In this document: positions 1 through 11,947 of the stretch, piece after piece | How the letters are laid out: each line of letters starts with the position of its first letter | How positions within the stretch are numbered: the stretch's first letter is position 1 | Translations under genes and position numbers: made by a program | Assembly (NCBI GenBank): GCA_951802425.1 | Contig: OX637797.1 | Location: 744,001-808,000, forward strand | From: Clavaria fumosa | Lineage: Eukaryota > Basidiomycota > Agaricomycetes > Agaricales > Clavariaceae | Direction: 5' to 3' | DNA length: 64,000 nt | Notes under the pieces: model-generated | What the model saw: the letters and a program-made list of their open reading frames with translations, nothing else | Databases searched by the model: none | What the model was told of the DNA's origin: nothing

Positions 1-2432
1 ACAAGACTTGGATATGTCTGTGATAAAGATGCCAGAGTTTCCGCTGCCGGTAACCATATCGGGCGCAGATTAACTTTGAGTTGACCTGGGTGATCCAGTC
101 AGTCTCAATGCCAAGGCAGGAACCAACAGGGCAACCATACCAATGAGCCAGTGTGTGCAAAAGTTTGCAGTCATCTCATCTGGTTCACGCAACAACAGCT
201 GTCCGGCCTTCTTAATCCTGAAAATGCGCTCTCTTGCTCCCTGGACGTCGAGAGGAAAATCTTCTCCTTGTAGGCACACCTCTAGTACACGCTTCGAACC
301 CGGTTTTAATTGAATGAGGTCGCTGCAGAGTAACCTCAAGGCGCCAAGTCGTACCGCGCGGGAATGCGAAAGCAGCGGCGCTCGAATGGATGGATGGAGC
401 GCCTCCGGAGTGGGTGTAGACCCGCGTCTTGAACAGCTGAACAAGATTGTCATCACACGGTGTGTGCGAAGGAGGAAACAAACATGCCTCGCTTCAATAA
501 GAGCAACAATACCGCTTAGTACAAATTCTGAGCAGGCCCATTTTGCAATGCTTTGGTGGACCCAAGAGACGAAATCGATTTGTCCATACCATTCATCAAC
601 TTTTCGACAAGCGAGAGCCCGCATGCACGAGCCCAACAACCAACTAGGTCGTGGGTCCTCATCTTCAGGCGCGAGACATGGCTGGCTGAGCACTGTCTGA
701 ACCGCGCTGATAAGTATGGGTGTTATGGATGGGAGCACCGCTGTCAGCTTCAGCAAGTCGTTCAGCTCGTCCACATGCTCCCCACACGCTTCCCAGACGG
801 CAAACCTGCGACAGATCCATTCGTCGACACGGGTCCGCCAGACGAGGTCTACGTCGCTGAGCCCCTCGGAATGACTCGCTTCTGCGAGCAGGCGCAAGGT
901 TGCACGCGGCTCTGCTTCCAACAACCGCGTGGTCATCTTGGTCACCGCGGGCCAAACCACTGGCTTCCACCCGCTCCACCTTCGCTCACAGAGAACACCA
1001 CAGACTCTAATGCCAAACAAAGGGAATTCCAAAGACCGTTCGACCACCTCACGAACCGGACCGAACCACATAGACAGGTCGCTTGCGATAAGAATCGCTG
1101 TTGTGAACTTAAGAAGGAGCTCGTGGAGTGATGGGACCACCAGTAAGAGTGTGCAAGTCGACATGAGTGTTTTGATTTGGGGCTCTATAAGACATTCAGC
1201 GGACAAGCAATCATGAAGAGCGATAACTCACGCGACAACCGCGACCCGCCCCGGACTGCACAAGGAACAGTGATGACCTCAAGCATGCGACGAAGGCGTT
1301 CATGGTCTTCTTCTGAGTCGGTCGAGGAAAGCTTGGTTTGAAATTCCCCTACCAGGTACTCAGAAATACCCGAGAACTGACTTGCAGACTTGCAATGGTG
1401 GATAAGGGCGGTCATGACTCGACGAATTAGCACGAAGGTGACATCTGGGCTCTCGCTTGTTAGATGATAATCGATCAAAGGCGCAAGGAGCGAGGTCGTC
1501 GCATTGTGCAGCGTTTGAGCAACAGACTGGTATAGATATGAGCATCGTCAAGCAGAGATTCGCAGACCACACATCACACCTTGCACGCAAAAATGAACAT
1601 CCAGGCACATGCGTCTTCGACGCCTCGCACGCTTCCCGCCATCATCACAACACACTTTTCCCGCAATGGCCGTTTCAACAGCCTCATTGTCGATCCCCAC
1701 GCCTCTGCGACAGCCTTTTGTATTTCCACGATACATCCTGAGACAGTGTTACGGAGAGACGCCCAAGATAACTCAAGGAGCCCCTCGTCCGAAGTAGGCG
1801 CAAGAATGTACTTGAATAACGCAGATAGGGTGGCAAGCAGAGTTGTAACGGTCGCCGCAGGTATCGGCCGCAGGAGGAAAGCAAGAAGGCGGTCAAGGAG
1901 GTCAGAGAAGACAGGCAAAAGTGTCGTCCGCAAATCGTAAATCAGTTTTTGTAGTAAACTGCGGACCGCTTAGCAGGCAGAAATGAGGAAGCGAGGGGTC
2001 ACGCACTCCAGCAGCGGTCGTAAGCCTTCATCGTCCGAGGAATCCGCAGCAGCAAACCATAATTCTGCTACTTTGGCCCAATTATGAAGTAGAGAGGGCA
2101 TAGAATCTGAGAGGGGTTCCGCATCTTGCACAAATCGAAGAAAAGAGGGTGCAAGATTGAGTTGTTTCCATTGATCCAAAGACTGGTGAAAATGGGATTC
2201 ATTGTCCTACGAAGAATTGGCTTAAAATTAAAAGACGCAGAAGCAGTTCACATACTCCGATTTCATCTACATATTCCGATTGATTGAGGGCGAGAGGCAA
2301 GTGGACTTTTTTCAGAGACGCGTTGTAGGATTCGTGCTACGTGATGACTGATCAGCAGGGCACTGGTCGAACACCAATGGGTAAGACACTTGCCTTGAAA
2401 CGCCTGTTACGGCTTGTATCTTGCCCTTCCAT
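1..2432 (-). CDS. UTP20: UTP20 (small-subunit processome, U3 snoRNP HEAT-repeat protein), N-terminal part
   Basis: UTP20 is a nucleolar HEAT-repeat scaffold of the 90S pre-ribosome needed for 18S rRNA processing. Seven phase-consistent exons can be read: 2432-2394, 2336-2256, 2206-2007, 1958-1580, 1526-1232, 1184-86 and 43-1. The first exon has only 13 codons and ends at AAG|GCAAGT, a GC-AG intron. The N-terminus carries the family signature (FHQSLDQWKQLN, then LLHNWAKVAELWF and RPLLDLLQKLIYDL), which lines up with yeast Utp20 as I recall it. Later parts (LIHHCKSASQF; AVRLGALRLLCSDLI) are helical-repeat sequence. About 700 residues of a protein usually near 2,500 aa are present, and the gene leaves the window at its left edge. 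Its start faces PER1 across a short shared promoter. Identity rests on the N-terminal pattern; the small exons are inferred. Confidence 0.85.
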
Positions 2433-2651
2433 AATGTCGTAAGACTGTGTGGTGCCTGTCGCGTTCAACGCGTTCAACGCATCCTCGAGACAAATGAGCT
2501 GCTGCAAAGGATTTTCTTGATTACATAAAGCCTCAGTTCCTTGAAAATAGCCCCTATAAATCCGTCCCTTATCACGTTTCACATCCTTGCTGGGAAGCGT
2601 TGAGCGCTGTTGAGCGCTGAGGGGGCAACACACAACTCGAGTCTGCCATTC
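2433..2651. promoter_or_regulatory. Divergent promoter between UTP20 and PER1
   Basis: These 219 bases separate the start codons of UTP20 (minus) and PER1 (plus). The spacing implies one shared regulatory region. It contains short direct repeats (gcgttcaacgcgttcaacgc near 2460-2479 and ttgagcgctgttgagcgctg near 2600-2620). No clear TATA box was seen. That it is a promoter is inferred from position only. Confidence 0.5.
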
Positions 2652-3733
2652 ATGGTCAAACTCCTACATATCCTGAACATCATCCTAGCAATATCCGCTG
2701 CATTTGCTTCTTCGGGTGATACATCCTCTGCGTTTATCGCATGCGTCCGTCGATGCGAGCTGTCTCGCTGTCCAAGCCCCGTCGATTCGTTGCCTTTGCG
2801 GTTAACGGGCTGGAATTGCATCGACGACTGCAGATACACTTGCATACACCAAATTACTGACCAAGCAATTCGTAAGGGCACCCATGTACAGCAGTACTAT
2901 GGCAAGTGGCCATTTTGGCGGCTGTGGGGCATGCAGGAACCCGCTTCCGTCGCGTTTTCGCTGCTCAACTTGGCGGCACACATTCAAGGGGCACGCACGA
3001 TATCCCGGCGCGTACCCAATGGACACCCCGTGAAACCCTTCTACGTCAGGTTTGCGCTGATTAACGCTTGTGCGTGGGTGTTCTCAGCCCTATTCCACAC
3101 CCGTGGTGAGTCCATCTACGTGGCCTTCAAATCTTATCTTATTTACCTTCCATAACGTATTTAGATACACCGATGACCGAAAAATTGGATTACTTTGCTG
3201 CCGCCATGTCTATTATCTATGCGCTCTATGTCACTGTCGTCCGGTTATTCCATCTTTACACCCCAATCCCGCCTTCTCATTCACATTCTCCCGCGTCCAC
3301 CAACATCAAGCTCGTACTGTGGTCTGCGGCGTGTCTGTTCGTGTACTTGGGGCACGTGTTGTACCTCTCTCTCCTCCCTCGTTTCGATTATACATACAAC
3401 ATGGCCTTCAACGTAGCAGTGGGGCTCACACACAACTTGCTCTGGCTCCAATACGCCCTCCAGAAACCCATCTTCCCAGGGCTGCGGCGCTTCCCCGCAC
3501 GCGCATCGTCATACAGGCCGGCGTACGCATACAGACCTGCTGTCCTTGTCGCAACCACGACGGCCGCGCTCGCGCTTGAGCTCTATGATTTCCCTCCCTG
3601 GTTCCGTGTCCTGGACGCCCACGCGCTCTGGCATCTGGCCACCGCTCCCATCGCGGTGAGCTGGTATCACTTTCTGGTTCTTGATGCACTGGATGACGGG
3701 TGGCGCGGGGAAAGGGAACATCGGGCGAACTAA
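2652..3733 (+). CDS. PER1: PER1/PGAP3-type GPI-phospholipid remodelling protein
   Basis: Per1 (PGAP3 in animals) is an ER membrane protein needed to remove the sn-2 acyl chain from GPI-anchored proteins during lipid remodelling; it belongs to the CREST hydrolase group. Two exons, 2652-3105 and 3165-3733, join in phase 1 across a 59-nt intron and give 340 residues. The start is the ATG at 2652 because a signal peptide (MVKLLHILNIILAISAAFA) follows at once; an upstream in-frame ATG at 2610 would bury it. Next come the cysteine-rich lumenal segment (CVRRCELSRC) and several membrane spans. The conserved block with FHTR, DTP and EKLDYF lies across the splice site. His near the C-terminus (ALWHLATAPIAVSWYHF) fits the CREST pattern. 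The model is complete. Confidence 0.9.
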
Positions 3734-5220
3734 TTCTCCTAATCTGCCTTCCGCTGCTTCGAGTACATATTCACGCCAAATATTCGGGTTTCTGTGCATA
3801 TATGGCTTCTCATCTATAAAGAGTTCGGCCGGGAAGGGATAACGGAAATTTGCAGTGCGGGCGCAGACCGTACATAAAATTTTGGATATGAATCTCTAAT
3901 TTAATTTTTCTTTTCATTCCTATTAATAATACTTTGTAACTGTACAACGGCTGCATGGGTTGTCCCAAAAGCAAGGAGGGAAAGGCGGTTACGGGCTTGT
4001 ATGCAGCTGCCAACATCCGCTGGACGTCACAGGAAACTGGAAGTGTTGTTGGTGGGAGAGGATGTTTGATTTTTCCCTCAGTTCTGAGCTGAAGCCCGTT
4101 TTTGCCCAAAGAATTCTAGCGCGACCAAGTTTTGCATACTTATTTATTCGTGGCTGTCATTGAGAGTTCAAGCGAACACGCGTACTGTGAGTCCTCAGGC
4201 GTGCGGCGATGGACGACCAGGATCAGATCAGATATTCTCGCAAGCGGCTACGCAGTCGGACTCACCAAGACGAACACGGAATCAGGTGGAGGTGATGACG
4301 GGGTGGGTTCATGTTCGACGACTGAAGCTTTACCTTCCTTCTCGCCCGGTCTTCTTGGCGCGAAGCAGTCATCAAGCCACACGTTATACTTGCGGACCCA
4401 GACGTGGTCTGCCTTCCAGTGTCGAGCACAAAGCTGCAAGGCCTTTTACATTCAGGTGAACCCGGTTCACTCGCAAATGATGTCCGGATACGACGAGCAT
4501 GCGCGAAGAGGGCGCAACGTTCTGCCAGAGGGACAAAATTTCCTTGCTCATTTTCAAGATATTCGCTTTTCATTCAAAAAGAAAGCAGGCCCACGATTAT
4601 CATCGCCAAGCCCAGAGAGATCACCGTCAGAGCGCCTAGAAGATACCAAGATTTCTCTGGTCCACCATTGGACCTTCGGATAGTCGACAGCACAAGGAGA
4701 GTTTGCAACTGGAGCTGCAATGTTGCTCCTTGGTGTACGCATCGCGCTCGTTTTGTAGCGTCGAGATTTGCGCCGTGAGTCACCACTGAGTCACCCAAGC
4801 TTCGAGGTTCAACCTCTCCATCAGCCTTTTGACAGAGAAGAGTCCAAGTCGGCAACCTTGAGAGAACCACGGTCACGTTTAAGACCAGAACAGTGGAAAG
4901 CAGCCAAGCGTTGCAGCTGCCATTTTTGGGACGTGACTTGGAAGTGTTCGAATACACGCCAACAAATGGGTCACATAAAAGGCGGTACGAGTCTGACGTA
5001 TCGAAAGAAGGTAAGCGGCGCGTCAACAAACGAAAAATACGGAACATCGCGGTAGAAAAATATACACAGTTGTTACACAAAGTCGAGATCGACATAGCAG
5101 AGGATCATGCATAGTGTGCACATGGCAGTATCCACAGTCGTTCGGTACCACATGCGATTAAAGCAAGAGAGGCGAGCAGGAAAGAGAGAAGAGCCAGGTT
5201 TTGAGTTGTGGCTTAACGTT
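3734..5220. other. Gene-poor interval with a possible decayed membrane-protein gene
   Basis: No convincing gene was found here. On the minus strand between about 5040 and 4574 there are suggestive pieces in different frames. One is a coiled-coil-like stretch (AQISTLQNERDAYTKEQ, near 4770-4720). Another frame holds glutamine/leucine helices followed by a strong C-terminal hydrophobic segment (SWYLLGALTVISLGLAMIIV, near 4640-4580) and a stop at 4574. This arrangement resembles a tail-anchored coiled-coil protein such as a SNARE, but the frames do not join through obvious introns, so it may be a pseudogene or chance. The remainder (3734-4560) is AT-rich spacer and 3' flank of PER1 with no structure I can support. 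Confidence 0.3.
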
Positions 5221-6736
5221 TTACATTTCCGAGATACTGTTCAAGAGCCCAACTCTGGTAGCGCCAGCCATGCTGTCGCCACCAGCAGCAGAACCGCTGC
5301 CACTGCCGCTAGCAATAGCTTCGCTTTGGACGACGGCCGAAGAGGGCCCCGCGCCCAGGCTCGCTGGCTGGCCAACAACATCGTTGGCCAGCTGCATGGG
5401 AACGAAGATCACCTTGGTCTGCCCGGACTTCGCCATCTGCTGCAGCGCTTCGAGCTGGCGAATCTGCATCGCAGCGGGGCTCGCGAGGATGTCCGCGGCC
5501 TGGCGCATCAGGCGCGCCGCATCCACCTCAGCGCGCGCGGCGATGACCTTGGACTCGCCAATCCGCTTCTGCTGCGCAGCGGACGAGAGCGAGGCCGACA
5601 CATCGGCGGAGAAGATTATGTCCTTGATTAGAATGCCTTCGATAGCGACACCCCATTTGTCCGCGACGTCACCGACCTGTTCAATTTATTGCGTTGAGAT
5701 CGTTTCAAGCCTCTCCGATAACGGGGATGTACACACAATTTCGGCAATCTCAAACGCGATTACTTCGCGCTCAGTGACAACACTTTGAACAGCACGGGCA
5801 CCGACGACGTGTCTGAGGGTGGTCTGAGCCCGCTCAACGAGAGCCTGACGAAGGTCCGAGATGCCAAACGCCGCACGGTACGGGTTTACAATCTGGAAGT
5901 AAATGACAGAGTCGCTGCAGCGGCACAAGTTGTCAGACTGTCAGAGTGGCACAGAAGATGAAAACATTGCGCACATCTCAACGTTGACGTTGTCGCGCGT
6001 GATGACGGTCTGTCTCCCAATGGGGCTGATTTGGATCTTGACGTCGACGATGCGAAGCGACTCGGTGCAGACGTTGACTTGCACGAGACCAGGGTCGACA
6101 GATCTGTAGAACTGTCCGAAGCGAGAAACAAGCCCGACAGAACCTAGCTCATCACCAGTCAGCCGGACTGGAGGAAGAGAAACTAGGTACAATCACACCT
6201 TGCTGAACATTACGGAAAGGGTTAGGACATGGGCAACAGGGGAATGCGCCAAGGAAGCCGATACAAGTGCCAAGTCCGTTCAGGAGGGAGCCGTAGATGC
6301 CATGTGTGACCTTCGGGCGGTCAACTTATAAGGTGGGAAGGTACAAACGGCGACAGAAATGAGCATACCTCTCCGGTCCCAAGGTCCTGAGCATACGAAG
6401 GCTATTCATGATTTCAGTACACGATTCGATGATACACCAAACGGGATGGCTTGGTTGCGTATGGGCGTCGTCGACACTTTACCTGCATTTCGCTCCGTTT
6501 GAGAGGCTGAACGGTTATCACATGCCTCGAAGGCCCATCGTGCGCCTTCGCGGCGCCTTCCTGTTGTCGTTTGGGAGGGTCAGCAGTGACTGTAATATGG
6601 TGGCAAAAGCGTGAGCGAGAATGTTGCCCGGGTGGGGCCACAGAGTAAGGCACTGACCGTGCTCGGCATCGTGGTCGACTACGTTCTCGCGAGAAGAGCT
6701 CGCGTCTTTGCGGTCCATACCACTGTGTCCAGACAT
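5221..6736 (-). CDS. Stomatin-family (SPFH domain) membrane protein
   Basis: SPFH/stomatin proteins are monotopic membrane scaffolds that form oligomers in cholesterol- or sterol-rich domains and regulate channels. Seven exons keep phase: 6736-6658, 6589-6483, 6401-6369 (11 codons), 6310-6199, 6143-5975, 5914-5737 and 5676-5221, giving 377 residues. The pre-SPFH membrane hairpin (GTCIGFLGAFPCCPCPNPF) is cysteine-rich, as in stomatin. It is followed by the SPFH core (SVGLVSRFGQFYRSVDPGL, QTVITRDNVNVEIDSVIYF) and the helical tail (AAQQKRIGESKVIAARAEVDA) with the oligomerisation segment, ending in an Ala/Gly/Ser-rich tail. The order and residues match fungal stomatin orthologues closely. Every intron is 50-82 nt with GT-AG ends. 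The N-terminal 36 residues are variable and least certain. Confidence 0.9.
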
Positions 6737-7017
6737 CCTTGTGTTGACAATATCACCGTTGCGTCCCACCAAATGCAAGCTACCGCCTTTTGAATGAGTT
6801 TGCGGTAAAAAGGGGCCAACTCTCACGTGGGCTGCGCAGTCGTCATGTTGCCACGGCGCCCGCAGTCGACACTGCAATAGCGTATGGTTGAAGCTGCATG
6901 GCGCTTCCAAGAACCAACCGCCTGCCTATCATCATCGCCATTCAGCGCTAAAACGCGAAAATACCGCATACAGCGAAAAGCTACAGTAGTGGTTTCCTGA
7001 ACCCATTGTCATGTATG

Positions 7018-10000
7018 TCATGTACTGTGATTGTCCTGAGGATGATAAAGCCTCGCCGAATCCGAATCGCCTGTCTCTCGACCGCCGAAATTGTGATGCG
7101 TTGAAGAAGACGACCCTGAGGACAGGGGCTGCGCACTCCAGCCACCTCCTACAGCGGCGCCTGATGCAATTCGGAGCTGTCTTACCCCGCGGCTCAGCAC
7201 ACGCAACATGGTATCTTTGTTCAGCCATCTGTCCGTCCCAGCAGCCATAGTAGCGCCAGTCTCTCCATCATTCCTCTGCTGCGCCGCATCTGGGCCCTGC
7301 TGACTCATGAACGTCGTATGGATCGAGGAATCCGACAGCCCTCGCCGTCGGAGCGTTCGGTGCAACAAAAGCGGCCCAACTCCTCCCACTTCTCCACCAC
7401 CCATCCGCGCGTCTTTCACCCCCTCGTCAATGCCCTGCGACACCCCGCCCTCCGGGCTACGTTGGGTGTTCCCGCTGCCAAGACGTGTCGTTTCGTGTCT
7501 TGAACGCGACCTCCGAATTGTTGTGGGCACGCCAACCTTGATCCATGCGTCAGGCGCATTTGCCGCGCGTGGAGCGCCGGCAAAAATGCCCATCACACTC
7601 GCTGACGCATTGACTAGCGGGGCTGTTGTGCTCCCGCGAAGCGTGTCGTCCGTGCTAGTGTTGGTCACTGACCGGCCCGTGCTTGACCCTGAGAATTCGA
7701 CGTTCACAGTCGTCGATGACGCCCCGAGTGCAGGACCCAGCTTCGTCGCGACTCGTGGTCGCATGGTGCCCGGCTTGAGAGTCGAGGACGACTCTGACAC
7801 AGCCACATGCGTACTGTCTGAAGGGTGGCCTGCAGCGAACAACCTCACCAGCGGTTTCATCCAGTTTGTGCCCTCTGTATCCTCACCCTTGCGTCGTACC
7901 ACTCGATTCGGATTCATGGCGGACTCTCGCACCCGTCTGGCGACGAGAGGGTCCAGTATGACCTCATTTAGTGTGATTCGCATCTCTCCCAACTCCGTGA
8001 AGACATCCCGGAGGAATCCGAACAGGCCTTTTATATCCCTCCTGGTGCAGCTGAGTGGGACCTTGTCGCCCTCCAACATAGAGCGAAACTGCATGCGCAG
8101 ACCAGCTGCGTCATGAACGATCCCGCTCACGGTTACGCGCGACAGATAGCCCACGTCCCCTCCCTTCAAATGCTGCCGCTTGAGTCGATTCGTCAGCGAG
8201 AGCGTGTCAGCCTGGGACATGCGATTGAGCAGGGAAATGGCACACTCCACGATATGGGACAGGGAGTGCGCGTGGATATCGGCGGTCAATGAAGATGATT
8301 CGGATTGTGGATCACTTGGTGAAGGAGAGCTCGCGAAGGGCAAGGGAGTAGAGGCAGTAAGCGAAGCGGGCGAGCCCTCTGTTTGTACCGCTCGCGAGCA
8401 AGACAACAAGAGAAGAGATTTCCGCATCGTTGGTCTTGCAATGGATAACGACGTGGATTCATACATCCTCTGGTCGGCAGGACCGATGCGTGAATCAGAC
8501 TGTGAAGAGTCTGTACGTTTGTGTTCCCAGTGCGTCTGTAGACTTGAAAGAAAGGATCGGTCCGTCATGGGCGTCAGAGACTCCTGTTCCGCGGTCAGGA
8601 ACGCACAACTTGGACGGATTAAGATGCTTACGCATGTCCGTCGAGAATCCCTACTTGCATTCCGTCGAGTTCCAGTATCGGGGACGTCACTAGGCTGCTG
8701 GAAATACAAGTCTCTATGAGCAGTTGAATAACAGGAAAGGAAGGGGTGTACCGAGTGTGGTATGCCCGATGTCGAATTTGTCCGACCGTGCCGCAGAGAA
8801 TATCGAGGTGAGGGTATCGGCTCAGCTGTGGCAGGTCGTTAAGAGGTTTATCTACACCGAAGTTCTCCAATTCGCCGCACCTTCTTGATACGACGAGTAG
8901 ATGCGCTGCTCCTCCAGCTCCTCTCGTATCGTATGCAGATCTTCACGAGACTGATACAAGAGGGTCTGCAGCTCTACGTTATCTCTCTTGTGCCGCTCGT
9001 TGTCGACGACTAGCGACTCGAGTACTTCCATGATCTCTGTCTCCTCAGCGAGGAGACTTGCGCAGTCCTGATGGGATGCGTTTAGTTAGTAATTCCGGTT
9101 CTTGTACCACGTAGATGGAGATTTCGAAGGGACTGACAGGACGTCGCATGGCTTGGATGCGCCCTCGCGCGTCCTGCAAGATTCGCTCAGAGGTTTGCAG
9201 ACGCTGAGACCGTTGTATCTCCAATTCCTTCTCAAGCCGACGGACTTCGGCCTGCACATAAACTGCAAAAGCACATGTCAACCCAACAAGAAGATAGCGA
9301 CACGATGTCGCGTTCAGAAACAAAGGGAGTCTGACGGAGCTTCTCCTTCAGAGCCAGGACACGAGCTTCCGCCACCTTGGCTCGCTGCGCCTCGCTGTTG
9401 CGCTCCTGTCTCACGTCTGATATCTCGCGTGTCACCACTTTCAGGCGGCTCTCCAAGCCAACCGAATGAGCATGCTGAGTGGTCAGTCGCGAGATAGCAG
9501 ATCGTGCCTCCTCGAGCTCCTCTAGCACACTCTTGGTTGCAGCCTCAGCGATCTCGTTGTCGATCAGGGCCTGCGTTAGACGCTGAGTGGAATGCCAGAT
9601 CAGTTGCTGCAGATGAGTCCGTTTGGTAGACTAACTTTCTCCAATACGAGACTCTCTCTCTCAAGCTGGCCGACGCGGGAATCATGCATCTCATCCGGAC
9701 TATGATGTGCATCGCTCACTGAAGCAGCTTCGGGGATGGTCTGCGCGGCTTCCGAAGAAGAGGCCACATTCTAGCATGGCTGGCGCCCTGAGTGTGATGT
9801 CACAGAAGCAAAGCGTAGAATAACCGACATTTGTCTCGTAGCGGCGCACATAAGCCTCGTGTTTCTGCAAAAGGGCCTGGCCAATTTCTGTGATCGGCAC
9901 AGCAAGCGCGCAGGAAGAAAGTAAGGGTAATTCAGCCGAACATGCGAGCGGGCCAAAAGAAGAGAAAAAGGTGGTGATGGTAACGAAGATGAGAGCGGGA

Positions 10001-10258
10001 TGATGCACCTGCACTAAGGGTCAGTCGGCTCTCAAGCTTTGTTCTAAGCGTGGCCCACGCCCCGGCGTTTGCGCAGTCTTCCCTCGCACAGCAGCACACG
10101 GGGGAAGAGGCGGCAGGCTCAGGCGAAGGGACGCGTGAGAAGTTGGCGAGTGCGAGGGTGAGCTCGTCGACAGTGGAAGAGGCGCGGTAGAGACTGTTGG
10201 TGAGCGCTGGCGACGCAGGGGTTGCAGAACGCGTCTCGGGCTGCTCTGGATCGTGCAT
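7018..10258 (-). CDS. Uds1-type (up-regulated during septation) coiled-coil protein
   Basis: This is a large cytoskeleton-type coiled-coil protein. Exon 1 (10258-10009) starts at MHDPEQPET, is Ser/Pro/Ala-rich and runs into the helical motif LLQKHEAYVRRYETN. Coiled-coil exons follow down to about 8880 (VLEELEEARSAISRLTTQHA, AEVRRLEKELEIQRSQRLQ, LYQSREDLHTIREELEEQR). The last long exon ends at the stop at 7018. It holds a folded-looking part (AISLLNRMSQADTLSLTNRL; VFTELGEMRITLNEVILDP) and a Ser/Gly/Thr-rich tail. Mushroom proteins with this layout are annotated as Uds1-domain proteins, a family tied to septation; that link is from memory. About nine exons are involved and some short middle splice sites (9330-8700) are uncertain. 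Its 5' edge abuts the receptor array, and sequence just upstream of the ATG is also found in the repeats, so an upstream exon may be lost. Confidence 0.6.
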
Positions 10259-10600
10259 CGTCAACGGCGAGCCGGTGGACGTGGGTGCTTGAGTGAGGTC
10301 CACTAGGTAGGGAAGAGAAACGTTTCAGGTTGGTTGTCGCGGGTTTAAAGAGCATATATGACAACGACAACGGTGGTTAGAAATCGCCGTAACTATCACT
10401 GCCAAAGACAGCGCGCACAGGGTCGTGGAGGTAGAGAGAGAGAGACTGGTGAGTGCGCTCCACTTGAGGTGGTTAAGCAGATTTATAATGGACAACTGTG
10501 ATTTACAACCATTACAGCAGGGCTCGACGAGATCGGGAACAATCTAATCTTATAGATCTTCGCTGTTATCTTCGTGGAAATGAGACCTCGTCCACCTTTG

Positions 10601-11930
10601 TCACCGCTGAGACTCTGATCCCCACGAGAGGAAGTCCTCGCTCTCTGTCTGTCGAGGATCGCTCCCAAACAACAACAGGCCCTGGCGTGTTGTGAAGAAC
10701 AACACGACATCAACCAGACCGAGTGCGCTCCAAAACGCAACAACGGTCATGGTTATCGCAAGCGACACACGAGATACCTTGTCGCCAGCGTTATCCTCTA
10801 CAAAGGTAATTCGACGGCCTAGTTTGTAGGGGAAGACCAGCACGCAGAAGACAAGCGGGTAACTGTCCGGGAGGAAGAGACAGTGTAAGCGCCAATTTTC
10901 AGGTCAATGAAACATCGGACGAACATCAAAGGGATAAAGGAGCGCGCTCTGGCACATGAAGAATCCACGGAAGGATCTCCGACAGGTCTCCGTTCATGAA
11001 CCTTGAATTTCCACCATGGATCCTCGGGTTCCACCGTGATGAACCCCAGACTCCAGAAGAAGAGCGGGATGTACAATAGCACGGAGACCACTAGAATTAG
11101 CCAGAGCCAGAACGATTCTCCGAAGAAGCGGTAGAGAAGGAAGTCCTTACCGATCCCGCACCAGTACTGGAAATCATGACAATCTTAAGCGCCGTCCACG
11201 CGTCTTAAAACGCGTGGAAAGGACTCACCAGTGTTGGAACATAGAACAACTGTGATTCGCGACGATATACTGACAACGGGACCACAGCGAAAAGAATGGT
11301 CCAGATCCACAGACCCGCAACAAGTAGACTCGGTATTGTGATGGAACGTGTGATCTTCGACCGCCAAATATTGATGAAGGTGTGCACCATGATGATCTGC
11401 TCAACATACTGGCGGTGAGCGGAACGGTGACTACCAATTAGTTCGTTGCTCACAAGTAAACTTAGGGCTATCGTCACCGAACCAACGCGAATGAATATCC
11501 CTGAGAAAGCTTTCCTCAGGATTGGAAATAACAGCAGTTGTGTAGATGCTGACCTTGCGCCCTGCAGAGGCCACCTATCTCAACCTTACCATTTCGGAGC
11601 CATATGGTATCAAAGCATCGTGAAATTGCATATACCAAATCTGCTGTGAACAAAGAGAGCTGTAGAGAAATCCTGTTACTCCGATTTTCCAACAACCGAT
11701 GAAGAAAAATACTTGGGAAACAGCTCACCATGTACAAATCCATGGGATTCTTGATAAGCCGCCACCGACCCGGTGAATACCACGCATGAAGGAGCACGTT
11801 TTTCTGTGACACCAACGAAGGACCAAAGAACTAAAAAGTGAAACGACTTTGCGCACAAGCGATCACTCACAATTATGAGCGCGAAAACAAAAAGCACAGA
11901 TATCAGAGACGAGATTACCAGACAGTACCG
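10601..11930 (-). CDS. Fungal seven-transmembrane receptor, copy A (first exon uncertain)
   Basis: This is a G-protein-coupled-receptor-like protein of the fungal Git3/cAMP-receptor-like type, predicted in the plasma membrane. Exons keep phase from TM1 (ISSLISVLFVFALII, ending at 11871) through HAWYSPGRWRLIKNPMDLYM, LSLFTADLVYAIS, AGLWIWTILFAVVPLSVY, the loop with YWC, FWLWLILVVSVLLYIPLFFW, and the last exon (YPLVFCVLVFPYKLGRR to the stop TGA at 10601). The order, the YWCxI loop and the final YPLVF...LVDVVLFFTTR segment are typical of basidiomycete receptors of this class. Unlike B-D, A has no MSSLADGT first exon; its sequence before TM1 is different. An initiating exon may lie near 12310-12277 (MGPLCRREQLT) with a long intron, but this is a guess. 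Splice acceptor before the IIMVHTF exon is CAG, where B-D have TAG. Confidence 0.7.
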
Positions 11931-11947
11931 CTCATATTTCGTCAAAC

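Noticed and set aside
7307..8116. Open frame of 269 codons on the plus strand
   Set aside because: It is antisense to the Ser/Gly-rich last exon of the Uds1-type gene, whose opposite frame stays open because of codon composition. It has no domain pattern of its own.
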